From assembly GCA_017590115.1 (NCBI GenBank), contig JAGGNK010006471.1, positions 383,137 through 447,136 of the forward strand: a stretch of DNA of 64,000 bases. Direction: 5' to 3'. Source of the stretch: Montifringilla adamsi. Lineage: Eukaryota; Chordata; Aves; Passeriformes; Passeridae. Position 1 is the stretch's first letter; each line of letters begins with the position of its first letter. Shown piece by piece: positions 1 through 12,500 of the stretch. A model generated the notes under the pieces. That model had not been told where the DNA came from, made no database searches, and was given only the letters and a program-made list of their open reading frames with translations. A program made the position numbers and the translations under genes.

Positions 1-1860
1 CTGAACACTGTGTCATCTCTCAGGCACGTGATTTGTAGAATGAAATCCCAGGGCTCCATTACACATAAGCTGGTCCACATATGAGATAAACCCCTCAAAA
101 TTAAAATCTGCCTCTCTTCTGAAAACACGTTTTTAACAACTGCCTCAAACTTGACACATCAGATCAGAACTCAGGTCCCAAAATGATTCTAGGATTTATG
201 CTCTGAACAAAAAATAATTATAAATTAAAAAATAATTTATAAATTATATATTATGTGTTTTCTATACGCTTCTTATGCTGACAGAACCGTCAGCATAAAT
301 AGAAACTGTACCATTTCACCCCCTTTTGAAGTTTCTCTGTGGTTAAATTACTTGCCTTGAGGAAAGAGTTAAACTCTGGACCCTCTTGGCCAGACAGGTT
401 CCCTAGCCACACCACACCTCATTTGGAGCAGAATTAACCAGCCCATGGGAAAACAAGGAATACCTTAGACATGGCTCATGAGTCTGAAGCTCTACCACTA
501 TACATGCAAACATGTTCAACACCACCAGTGTCAGAATCATCTGGATCAAGAATAAAACATCTCTTCTTTCCCCCACTACAGTGAGGGAGAATGGAAGAAC
601 TCTGCCCTTCAGAATCCATTCCACATTTCACCCAGCCCAAGGGAAAATGCATCACAAATGCAACACAACCCACCTTTGTGAAATTCAGTATTATGCTTCA
701 AGTCAAGCTCCCTTTTACACTCTTAACTGCATTGTTTCTTCACAAAGTGGTCATCAAAGGCAAGAATAGATCCCGAGTTCTCTAGACTTACTCTGTAAAA
801 TAACTGTCTCAGAATACAGAAAGTTTGAAATTCAATACCCTCATGAAGGAGACACCAAAAAACCTAGCTGCGCTACTTCCCCGACCCATATTTCTCATCA
901 TTAAGAAGCTTCTTCTCCATCTCCTATCAGAGTAAGGGGAAATTGTGACAAGAAATTTCATGCTTTACTGAATCAGCACTCTGCATGAATATACATATCA
1001 AAGATGAATTTCAAGCTGGATAGAACTCTTTTATGCACTAAAATCAAAATTAATGAGAAGCCTACATTTATGCAAACATACTGTTAAGATTTAGATATGC
1101 AATTTCCTATATTAAGAAAACTGCACCAGTAGCCACTGTCCACACAGGAATTTACATGCAATCATTTTGCTCTCACATCCCAAGCGATAGCAGAAAATGT
1201 AATGTTGCCTGAAAACTTAGAATTCCTTAACTGATCAGAGCCTTCTTCTTTGAAATCAGCAAGCGTATATACTCAATATGTCCTGAAGAAGTTCTACTTA
1301 AGAACCCAAACAATTTGTCATATAATAAATCTCCTTATGAAAATATTTCAGAGTCCCATTACTGCTTTTATCCATGAAATCTATCAACACTACCATCCCA
1401 TTGCACTACCACCAGCAAGCAATTTACTCCTACGCTCTGCAACTCAGATTTTTCACAATGTTGTTTATCTTATTAATGTAACAAATTTAACTCTACACAT
1501 AAATACAATGTATCTACATGCTTATAAATTTTTATCTTTTTGATCTTTGTATCCAAATTCTGCAATTTTTTTTGTATCTACATTGTCCAAAGTTCATGAA
1601 TATCTAAAACATAATTTAGAAAGGCTGGGAAGGACTATCAACTCAGATTTCTTTCTACAGGCACAAATTCTATGCAACTCTTCAGTCCAGAGCTCAGTAT
1701 CTCATCCTTGTTATTCTTTACCATTCTGTCAATTTTTGTCATTCATTTATAGGAATGTGTCTAATGGGGAATTGTTTCTTCAAGGGCACACTACACTGAA
1801 TTCAGAGAGGAAATGCTGACATTGTCATGTGTCATGACATTTTTCCAATTGGTTACTGTA
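1..1860. other. AT-rich non-coding stretch, no gene recognised
   Basis: Open frames here are all under 100 codons and overlap on both strands without coding character. The only structured element I see is a perfect hairpin at 273-298 (10-bp arms, 6-nt loop), next to a nearly pure A/T block at about 207-255. It could be intergenic or intronic. Confidence 0.5.
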
Positions 1861-2939
1861 AACTACCTTTAAAAACAGATTATTTTCGAGCACTAGGTCC
1901 AGGGGTTCTGACAAGCAGTGGTTGTGGCTAGCGGTGGGGTGGCCGGGAGGGCTGTGCTGGCGCCTTCCCAGCTGTCAGCTCCACCCATCTCCTCACGGTT
2001 CCCACCCAGGGAAGAGCTCAGCTGCTCAAGTGGCAGCTGCTAAACCACTGCAGATTACTTACTGCTCCACTGCCAAGGTAATCTGAAATAGATGTCAGTT
2101 TAAGCTTACTGGGCTGGGTCATTAGCCACGATGCTTCAGCAGCTGTTGCAGAGCTATTTCCAAAAGAGGGGCAAGGCTGACAGACAGGGGCAAAAAATCC
2201 AGTACAGCTGTTCCAAGCTAAGTTCCTTAAGTAGAACTTTTTCATGCAGCTTCCTTATCTATATACTCATAAGAAAGAAGTGTGTGGGGGTTTTGCTGTT
2301 CTTATTTTGAACATACCAAACCACGCCAATTTGCATTAGTTCAATTTCTCTGTTGACTGAATACTGTATTGAATTTTCCATTATTTTGTTTGAAGCTTGC
2401 CTTCAGGTTTTCAGCTCTGGCAAAATACCAGCACTCCAAGTACTGTGTTCAAGAACTTATCAAAAATGAGTATCACTGCATCAGGGATCATCTTATCCAT
2501 TTCAGTTCAGGCAAGGTTTCAAGGTTTGCCAGTCTAAAACTGTTTATTCTTCACTGGCATTGTCTAATTCTCTCCTTCCCTATTCACTGAAAAATACTCC
2601 ACTGGACTCAAATCATAAAAGCCCATTCCCTCCAAACAGCAGAAAAAAAAAATTCTGCCTTCTCCAGCATCACACTGAAAAACTATGTTATTTCCATCTG
2701 GTGATAAGTCCATCCTTTACTAAAATGGCTTTTGTTGCCAGCATATTTGATCCTCCTATCCCCACCCGAATTTAAGAACAATCGCTCAAACTTCGAGTCA
2801 GGAGCACCTGAAAGGGAAGCCATTTTGCTTGGGTTCTCTTCAACTGGGCAATGTGGGCACACAAACATAATGAGCTGTCTGGAAGTGGCTTTGAGTGTGG
2901 CTAGAGACAATGAAGAAAATACTCAGCCCAGAATGAGAA

Positions 2940-3145
2940 CTGCGCATGAGCAGAGCAGCAGATCTGTTCATGTTCTCATTCACTCTGCTTTAGCACACTT
3001 AGGTGATCAGAGATGGAGGAAGAAGTATAAAAAGCAATCATCACAGAAACTGCTCTTCATCCAGTTTGTTTTAGCTACAAGGGCTTTGACAACAGAAAAT
3101 TAACTGCAAGTTATATAACACTACACTTTTTAATAAATTTGAAAA
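2940..3145 (+). promoter_or_regulatory. TATA-box promoter-like segment, possibly an old LTR
   Basis: A clean TATAAAA motif lies at about 3026-3032 in moderately GC-rich sequence. A candidate initiator region follows about 25-30 bp downstream, and an AATAAA signal occurs near 3133. The upstream part carries a TGCGCATG motif near 2940. A TATA box followed within about 110 bp by a polyadenylation signal is the layout of a retroviral LTR (U3-R-U5), but I could not define TG...CA ends or a target-site duplication. A stop-free plus frame of 123 codons (2732-3103) runs across it and does not look like a known protein. An ordinary TATA-like sequence by chance is the alternative. Confidence 0.25.
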
Positions 3146-3258
3146 GGATGACATTGAAAAAAATTGATAACAATCTCTAGATTATGTGTAGTATGGATTC
3201 CTGGGGTCTTCAACCATGTAAAAAAAAGGCAAAGGCAAGATGAAGAGCCATTGCCTTT

Positions 3259-3283
3259 ATAACTGATAACTGTTATCAGTTAT
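3259..3283. repeat. Near-perfect palindrome (12-bp arms, 1-nt centre)
   Basis: ATAACTGATAAC and its exact reverse complement are separated by a single T, so the 25 nt could form a cruciform or hairpin. The arms contain GATAA-type cores facing each other. No flanking gene is visible. Confidence 0.8.
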
Positions 3284-3289
3284 CCCAAC

Positions 3290-5650
3290 ACAACTTGTGA
3301 AAGCGTTAGTCCCTTTAAAAGAGGACCACACAATTTTCTCTAAACTCCAGTTGCATGAAGAATATTTTCTTTTTTGTTATTTTGTCCACTTATGCATGAA
3401 GGCTAATTTGTGGACAGCAGACTAAAACAAATGTTACTATACCCAACCTTCCTAAATCCTTTTGAGTGGGGATTGGGTAAAGACTGTGGTTTTGTGTTTA
3501 ATTCTTTCAGAAATTAATTCATAACTTGACAAGAGCTTTCAATCTATGATTGTATTTTGGGATACTTCTGTAAATTCAATACTTGGCCTGTACTCACCAA
3601 CCATGAACAGAAGCATCATCTGTTCATTTTAACCAAAAGGGATAAGTGATCCATGTTCTCAGCATTCCGTAAAAGACCATGAGGAGAAGGAATGAGAACA
3701 CCATGGTGGTCTGAACTCTTGTATGCCTCATTACATGTCAAGTATGATAAAGGTCAAGTGTGTGTTTGTGTGAAAAACAAAAATAACTTATTGCTTGAAA
3801 TGTCACTAAAGAATGCTAACAATGAAAAAAAAAAAACTTATTAATACAAAAAGAGTAAAATCAAGAAGTCATACGTTTTAGGGTATGAACTGTCAAGTTC
3901 AGCTTCTTTACACTGTCAAGAAAATTCCCACTTCTTCCTTTACAATTCTGGGTTGGGAAGTTCCTTAGCTGGTTAGTCATGCTGTATTCAGAATATGACT
4001 GTGAAAATTCGAAACATGATTTGCATTTAAATACTATATTGAACACAAACCACTCCAGACATCATTTGAATCATAACTTACACTGGATCAGGAATGATTC
4101 ACAAGCCTGAACACTCATCGTTCAAGATGATCATCTTTGTAATTCATGACTAATTGTGTATGCCCTCACTGCACATGACTTGCTCCTGTTTACTTCTACA
4201 TTTCTCGTAATCTTTAAGGATCGAATTCTAGGAAGTTTAAGCTATTAAGACAGGTATTTCTTTTCCTATTTTACCTGAAAACATAAACTCAAAACAATTA
4301 ATGTGAAATAAATCAGTTATAATTAAAAACATTGCACATACTATAAAAACTATATTATATATTATAAAAATAATTTACAATAAATATTTCTCCATCTTGG
4401 GCACCCTATCAGGGCAATCTTCAGGGTTCCCTTCAGCACTTTTAAAGACCAGAAGACCATTTGTCCTGCAGGAAATGTATCAGCACCTGATCACACAGGT
4501 CATGTGTGAATTTTGGAAAACCATGAGTGGAAACAACATCTTTGCTAACAATAACTTACCATCATGGTACACTATTAGTAGTATGGCCTATTTTCAACAG
4601 GATTTTGCCACTCTGATAATAAAAGAATTTACGATATGTCTTCAACATAAACATTTTACCAACTAAATCAAGATGCACACTGAAATCCAACACAAGAATT
4701 TAGAGATCAAGGGAACCAATTGTAGCCACGTGCATTTCCAACTTATGCTGTATCATTCCATGCTGATATAACAATGGTATACTGTGACAAGACGTATTAG
4801 AAAATTTATCATAACGAAGTATTTTGTATTTCATGGATGATGTTTAGTAAAGTTTGCACCCATAAATAAATTAAAGTATTATATTTAAAAGTGATCTTTT
4901 ATTCAAGTTATCATTTTAAGAGTGTGACGTACAGAACTACTACAGTGGTTACACAGAATGATACTATCTAAGAGTTAAAAAAGTACAGGAAGAAGCATCA
5001 CCATAATAACCACCATAATCACTACTGTGCTTTTGTCACTCTCTTTCCTTTTAGAAAAAAAAGTGGTGAAAACACCTTTGCATCTTCTGTTTCTTTTAAC
5101 ATTTAAGCAATTGTAAGGGAGATTCAAAATGCCAAAGCAGAAATATCTACTATCACAAATTTACCTTTTGAAACCAGTTATTCCAAACAGTAAGTTCTCG
5201 AGTGATGTTTTAAAATGTAATATTATCCAAAACCTCTCTAACTGATAAAACACAGGAGATTCATGATTCTAAAAATAATGGTGTATATATAGAAATTTTT
5301 TTGAGGGGATGTATAAAGCAGGTATTTAAACTGAGGCTTTTCATTATCAAACCTATTTTCTGCACCACTGTATTTAACAGAACCGAGGAGATGAGTGTTT
5401 TAATAGTTACTTCAAGTCTCCTTAAAAATACAGAAAAGTCTGGTTCCAGGAAATGGCTTTCAGTATACATGCTTATGTATATTTTCAAAGAACTATAATC
5501 TTGACAAAATATTCATAAATCTATTACCTGTATTAGATAGCAGAAAAAATTAACTAAATGGTGAAAAGACAATAGGAAAAAAAAATTAAGAAGCATTTTC
5601 AACACAACAAACAGCAAAGGGTGGAAGAAGTACTTAAAAACGGAAATAGA
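3290..5650. other. AT-rich non-coding stretch, no gene recognised
   Basis: I see no repeat family, long frame or RNA gene here. At 4560-4612 (minus) there is a textbook acceptor and a GATG|GTAAGT donor around 53 bp, but all three frames contain stops. A nearly pure A/T block lies at about 4302-4390. Confidence 0.5.
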
Positions 5651-6114
5651 TCTATATCGTGCTATTCACGTATGCACTGAAATTTACTGAAAATACTTCT
5701 ATGCACACTAAGAAGCTATGTGTTTCTTGCTACGCCTTTAAAAGGCATTTTTCAGGGTATGACTCTCCAAATCAAGTCAAAACCGGGCCCTACTGGTCCT
5801 CTGAAGAAAATCCTATCAAACGAAAAATGCCCCTTACAGCCCAGAGACAAGGTCCTCCATGTGAGTCGATAGGAAGAATATCGTGTCTTGACACAAAACC
5901 TGAAGAGGATGAAATTATCTGGCAGCATATGTGTCCTCCAAAAATCGCCACACATTTTTGCAAAAGCAAGGAGCGCTCTGCTAGCAATGACCTAATTACT
6001 AGCATAAAAGCTGCGTATCTGACAAAGGGGAAGAAAGGATCCACTGCTTCATACATAATTTATTAAGATTTCCCACAGCATTCAGGTTAAGTCGCGGACC
6101 CAAGCACCTCTTTG

Positions 6115-6550
6115 TGATGTTAAATAAATCTGTGAGAAGTCAGCGGATCCCAGGGCGCGCCGAGGGCGCAGCGCTGCCCCCCGAGCGCTCCCGCCGGCCG
6201 CCCACCCGCGCGTCCCCCGCGCTGCGGCAGCGGAGGCGCCGCCGCCGCCCGTCCCTAACAAAGCCGGGCCGGTGCCACCCGCGGGCAGCGCCTAGCCGCC
6301 CCGCGAGGGGCACCTCCATGGCTCTGTCCGCACCGAGACCCCTGCTCGCCGCCGCTCCCCTCCTCCTCCCGGCCCCGGAGCCCGCGCAGGGGTTCCGCAG
6401 GGCTTTGTGCCTCCGGCCGACGCGGCGCGCTGCGCTCGGTCACCGGAGCGCCCGGACACCGAACCCGCGCTGCGCAAACCCGCCCGGGCTGCGCCGCGCC
6501 CCGCCGCCGCCGCTGCTCTTCACCCGCCTGCCGAAACAGAACATTTAACA
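6115..6550. promoter_or_regulatory. CpG island 1, probable promoter or first-exon region
   Basis: The base composition changes abruptly from AT-rich flanks to very GC- and CpG-rich sequence (many CGCG, GCGC and CCGCCG tracts) for about 430 bp, then returns to AT-rich. In vertebrate genomes such unmethylated islands usually mark transcription start sites. Both strands have long stop-free frames inside it (plus 6114-6548, minus 6255-6593). These are the expected by-product of GC richness, which removes stop codons, and neither looks like a protein. I see no convincing splice donor to set the direction. The candidate plus-strand exon at 17.7 kb would suit a rightward transcript, but that is inference. 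Confidence 0.75.
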
Positions 6551-6599
6551 TTTCTAATGTAGAAATGAAACGAGGTTCTGCGTGTAGTAGCATGAAAGC

Positions 6600-9500
6600 T
6601 GGTACAGCTCACCTAGAAATAAATTGAGACATTGCTTATTAAAAAGGCAGCAGGAAGCGTGTCCTTCAAGGGCATCTCGGATTTCTCTGCAGTTCAGTAA
6701 AGCATTGTTTTCATGTGCTTTTCAGATATGAAGTTGTTACTGCTACTTGGTGGCTTAACAACAAAGCAAATATATTTAGCATTTAAGCAATCAGAACATT
6801 AAGCTAAATCAGAACAATAAGTACCAGTTGGAAAAAAATAATCTAAAAGACAAATGAATTTATGAAAGAAATCAATTTATGAAACTATTTTATGATCTCC
6901 TTTCAGAAATTATCTCTCTCCAAGGGTAAGAATGTAACAATGTGTTCATGAGGATGACTCAAAATCTCACGGAAGCACACTACTGAAATCCAAAACACAA
7001 CAGAAATTAAGCCATATTTCAGTTGTGTTTGTTTTTCACTTTAAAAAACAATTCTCTATATAACAGGTACTACAGGAATCTTTTTAAAAACTTTGATATA
7101 AAAGTCAGCTTTGCAGAAACAGCACAATATTAAACCTTTTAAATCTGCTAGAATGATTCAAGACTAGATCTATAGGCAGTGCAACCCATCTCAACAAAAC
7201 AGGTCATGATAGAAGACATCTGAAAAGGTGCAATGGCTCCCCACCCAGAGCGGAACAATGCCCTTCCTTGTGGTATGTTACGTAAATTATGGAGTTATAC
7301 ACTTATACAAGGGGACATAAGGATAGGTAACTCATTAAAAACATACGTCCTGATATGCCTTCTTATAATCCTTCATTCTGCTTATAATAATCTTTTTGAT
7401 TTGCATGAGACAAGCAAACATGTAGGACCTCGTGGCTGGGATGAGATTAAATTAAAGGCACTGCAGGCCTGTGTGCGCATGCAAGCAATTGCATCACACA
7501 TTACTTAAATGCTACTAATTTCATTATAGCTATTTCCTCATACCTTCTTTTTCCAATCAGAGAAGGCAATAATCCACACTCAGAAAAGATGCCCTTTACC
7601 AGATAACCTTTTATCAAACATCTTCGCGATTAACAAGACGTGTGACATGTCATCTGCTACCTTCAGGATAGTTTTGCACAAAATTCTCTCTAACTTCACC
7701 ACTCAGGCTAACTGCAGAGGTACTGTCACTTCAGCTATTATGGTAAAATACTTTAAGCCAAAGTTAAGTGGGCCATTAGTCAAGAGTGTCCCAGGCGTTA
7801 TGATTTTTTGCTGTAAAGCTTCTATTAATTACAGTAATTGTTAACATACTATGGTTTATGGTGGTTTATGCTACACTTGATTCCACTTCACAGCAACCAA
7901 GTTTATCCTCCCTTGGCTGTAACAAATTGTCGCAGTACTCTCTAACAGTTCAAATTTTAGAACCTAGCTAGTCATTAGACCTAAAGCCATGTTACTTGAT
8001 ATCTTAGTGATATACACCACTGCTCCACCCTCAGAAAAGCAAACCAAAATGCTCCCAGTTGTTTTTGTGAAGCTTTCTCCATCCTAAAATTCTTTACGTT
8101 AGTACAAGCGTACATTCAAATAAATACAGACATCACTCAACACCTTCGTTATCAGTTGGCAAATTGTTGCAATAGGAGTTGTAACTTAATACCAAAGCAG
8201 GATACTCCAGTAGTAGTTTTAAACCTGAAGAGTGGCAAGTGTTCAGAAGTGGCAAGTGCCACAGTCTGGAATGACTACGTGTGTAAAGATGACACCAGAG
8301 AAACAAAGAAATCGAAATACTAGGTACTTGAAAACTAAATTCCACACTTAAAAGTGAAAAACTAAGCTTTGAGAAGTAACTTTCTAGAATCCAAACCAGG
8401 TGTACTAAAGACAGAAGGCTACGTATTCATTTACACACACCATAGTGCATTTTCTGCAGCTCTGAAAAACTAACTGTAGTTCCCACTATATGAAAAGATT
8501 TTTTGCTACTCCTGGTACTGGTTAATCCTTTTTGAGTCTGGGAGTCACAATCTCAGCAAATTCACTGCTCTGTAGCCTGAAGTCCCACATTTAATTGCAG
8601 AACAAGCAGAAACACAAATTCTTTAATGCTTTCTGCCAAGATGACAGCTGAGTGGGAGAGAAAAAGACTTCCTCCCTCATTGTAATGCCCATTGTGTTAT
8701 GATTTCATAAACATGGCAGCTTATGGTCTCTGCCTGTGTCACACGTACTTACCTCTGCAGCAAAACCCAGTACTAAGTCAAATTCATTTTAATAAACAGC
8801 ATGCTTTGACCCTTCCCCTACTGCATCTTTCAGTGGTGTCAAACCACTGCTACACAGGTGAATATATTCCCTCAACACCGCTTTCTATGTGCACTACTGG
8901 ATTTTCTTAATAAAACTAATACCAATGAAACACTGTTTGAGGGGAAAAAAAAAAAAGGCCAGTCTCAGAGAAAAAAAGAAAGGAATTTTACAAGAAAAAG
9001 TCTTTAGACTAAGTTTATTTTTGGCTAGTTATTTTCTATCTGGCAGATGGAACAACATGACTTTTTCATTCTTTGAAAAAACCATTACCAAGACAGACTT
9101 AGCAATACCTGCAAGATCTTACATAAACCCATTATCAGAAGACAAATCTCTGCATGAATCCATGTAAGCTATCAAATCCAAAGGACAGAAAATTTTAATA
9201 TCTAAAGATACCTGTTCAGTTTCAAATTACTTCTATGATTTTGGACAAGATCAATGCAGCCTACTCAGCCCAGCACTCTCAAACAGTCAGATAGGAATTT
9301 GGGCTAAGAAATGGAATCGGCAGTATTTTTTAGGCAATTTTTCATGCAATCTATATGGTAAGAGTTTCCCATTGCATTTATAAAAATATATTTTGAGACC
9401 AAACAAAATTGTCATTAACTGTTACAACCCACTACTAAGCAGTGCTTAGAATCTCTGAGTAGATTAAGGTCTGAATTTTTAAAAACATAAGGTACATTCC

Positions 9501-12500
9501 CCAAAGTATCTATTTGCCGCATAAAATCACAACCACTACAACAGAAATTGCAAGAGGTTTTCTGATTTTAGATAGCTGGCTCATAAATGGGATAATTCTC
9601 TCAACCTTTGCAACCTCACCCTCTGCAGCAACAGTCTTCTCTGCAGAAGCTTTTCACTATTTAATACATTTAAAATGATTGATATTTCATTATTAGTCAT
9701 TGAACATGCACAGAACTACCTACCTCAGAAACCCTCGGCAGGGAGTGGTTGGGTAATGAACTAAATTCTCTCGCTGGTGCCAGGAACTATTTTGGCATTA
9801 CTTGCAAATGTGAAACAATAGCCATTGACTTGTATTAGACTGCACTTTTTAGAAAGATGGTACTTCACAGGTTTCATTGACAAAATCAACTGAAGACATT
9901 TCACATCTGTTTTACATAGAGAAAAGTTTCATCTCAACATCTCAAAAGTGTCATCAAATTGATTTGTCATCAATTTGATGACAAATTTTAGCAGCTGCTG
10001 TAACCCAAGGTTGTCTTGTGCCTTTCAACTTTACATGGGGAAAAAAAATCAATAAAGCTGAACATTCTCTTTTTTCCTTATTTTCTTTAGTACTGTGAAG
10101 GTACATTCATGTCTCTCACTACCACACAAAGACCAGGTTTCCTCTGAGGCCTGTCCTTACTATGTGAGCAGGACCAGTGAAAGTTTGTATATACACACTT
10201 GGGAAGACTCATAACTTGCTCCCACTGGCATTAGTATCACTGTTTTGGCCATTAAGAGCTGTAGCCCTGCTTTCTCCATCAAAATTCTCTCATATATACT
10301 ACATATTATTTCCCCAACTATAGGAACTTCCAACTATGAGCACTAGAAAGGTCATCAGAAGTTTTCCTGAGGATCAAGAACCTAAAGGACTGCCTTTCTC
10401 ACGCAGATGAAGAAAGAATAAAGAAAATAACTCTGTCATTGTTCCCAATGAATCATCCAGAACATCTGCAGTAGTCCTACAAAACCAGGAATTTTCTGTA
10501 CTGAGAACAGATTTTCTACTATACTAATGTACAAAATTCCACCTTTTTTGTTTCCCCAGGAAGCTGTGCTACCAGTTCCTGAACTTCAGAAGATTTTTCC
10601 ACAATAAATGACAAGGTCTGTCTTTCCTTGTTTGTGGGGTCAATTAACTACCCCACAGACATGTACCATAAGCTAAATGAGAAAAGCAGAAAATTGCACG
10701 CTGTTTAGTTATTTCACAACTAAGTCAGAGATACAAAAATACATTACTTGCTCTTTAAATTCTTTACTATTTAATGCTCTCTACTGTTTGCCAATTGCTT
10801 ACTTTTGTCCAGAAGTAGTCTGCTCTCTGGGGCATCTCCCACTCATACTATCTTCCCTCTCACTAAGTTTTTCCATCTGCATGAAGCTTTCTTGCTTTAA
10901 ATTTAAAAAAATAAATAAAAATCAAGGAGAAATACTGCTTCCTTCCTCACAACCGTTGGCTCTAGTGTGGAGCCACAGCCCAGCCTGCAATACTAGCCAC
11001 ATTTTCTAAAAACAGTAAAGCAGCAAAATAGGGGTTTAGAAAACCATTAATCCAGTGTATTTCACCATCCACTCTTCTATCTCAGCTATACAATAAACAC
11101 CATCTGACACAACTTTGTGACAAATTACCTATGATTTCCTTCTCCACTAATTAAGAATATCACACTATCTTAGCATTATATCACTTAATTTCCTCTGCTG
11201 TGGCTCTTTCAGGCTTGTTAGGTAAGTTTACTGTATCTGCATACTGTAATTTTCACTTCTTGCTTCATGGATGGTGCTTATTTAATCCACTAAGTGGCTC
11301 ACCCTTTGAAGAAATGTGGAAGCTGATTTTAGAGATGTGAGCTAGTAATCTTTGTCTTTAATGTGCAGAAAGTGAGTTCACAGTGATCAGATAAAGAGCT
11401 GACTTTCAAGTGTAGCATAGCCCACTGACCAGGCTGTGTTGATATGTGCCAAACCACTCATTCTCACTGCTTATCCAGAGAATTTGAAAACTTGTAATTG
11501 TACCTTTTAGCCCATCTGTAATTCTGTTTCAGTAGTCTGTTAATGGTACTGAAGGCTGAATATCTTCAATATAAAAGCCCTTGAAAAGCATACCTCAGGG
11601 ATTCTCTGGTGATTAATTTTCAGATGGAAGGTTATGCCTAGAGGACTTTTTTCAATAATACATACTTTTTCTCTTTTCTCCATTGGGGCCATAGACTAGA
11701 AAAATATGTTTTAAGAAAGATAAAAACCAGTATATTTTCTCATGTTTCTTGGGAAGTCACAGACTCTGGATCTATCTGATGGCAGATCTGCTCTGAGTGC
11801 ACACTTGGAACACTTGAAGTGGCCTGGATTGCAAGATAAACCCCTATTTTGCTGCTTCTTCATACTCAGCATTAACAATAAGAAGTCATAGTACTCACAT
11901 GACACATGGATGGCTGCATGTGCAAGTGGATGGTTAGATTCAGTTTCTTCTTACACTGTGGTTGACAGAGGTCCCTGCTAAAAGATGGATGCTACATGGT
12001 TATGTAAGCTTTATAGTGCCCAGGAGCATACCAGAATTCTACACCACCCTGACAAATGGAAGCTCTATCAGTGGAATATTTACCTTTTTCTTCACAATCT
12101 TCTTTTCAGTCCTCCCTTTGTTTGGTTTGAACCAGATGTTCTTAATGCAAGAGCTAATTTCTTGTAAGCATTCTGACATTTTAGTAGTAATAAATCAGTT
12201 AGCTGAAGGTCATCTATTTAGCTAAAGGTCATCAACACGTTTTTTGCCAATGGTATTGAAAAGGAGGGAATGTAAATTTTTGTGGAATCGTGTAAGCAAC
12301 GACCTTTTCAAAAAAAGTACATTAACCATGACCATTCTCCAAGTCTACTAAGATTATAAAAATTCCAGCTAGACACAAGTTTCTTAAAACCCACTGCATT
12401 AAGAAAGGCTGTGACAAGATCTAGAAACACACAGATCTTGCTAACTCATAGCTGTGAGTTCTTTCACTGTAATTATAATCTTTTGAACACTTAAAATTAA

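Noticed and set aside
4560..4612. 53-bp minus interval with excellent splice signals
   Set aside because: All three frames contain a stop, so it cannot be an internal coding exon; a non-coding exon remains possible but unsupported.
6114..6548. 144-codon plus frame and 112-codon minus frame in CpG island 1
   Set aside because: Arginine/proline-rich, low-complexity translations on both strands at once, typical of GC-rich non-coding DNA.
8750..8860. Minus-strand GCAGAG|GTAAGTACG donor
   Set aside because: No acceptor gives a stop-free exon longer than 20 bp upstream of it.
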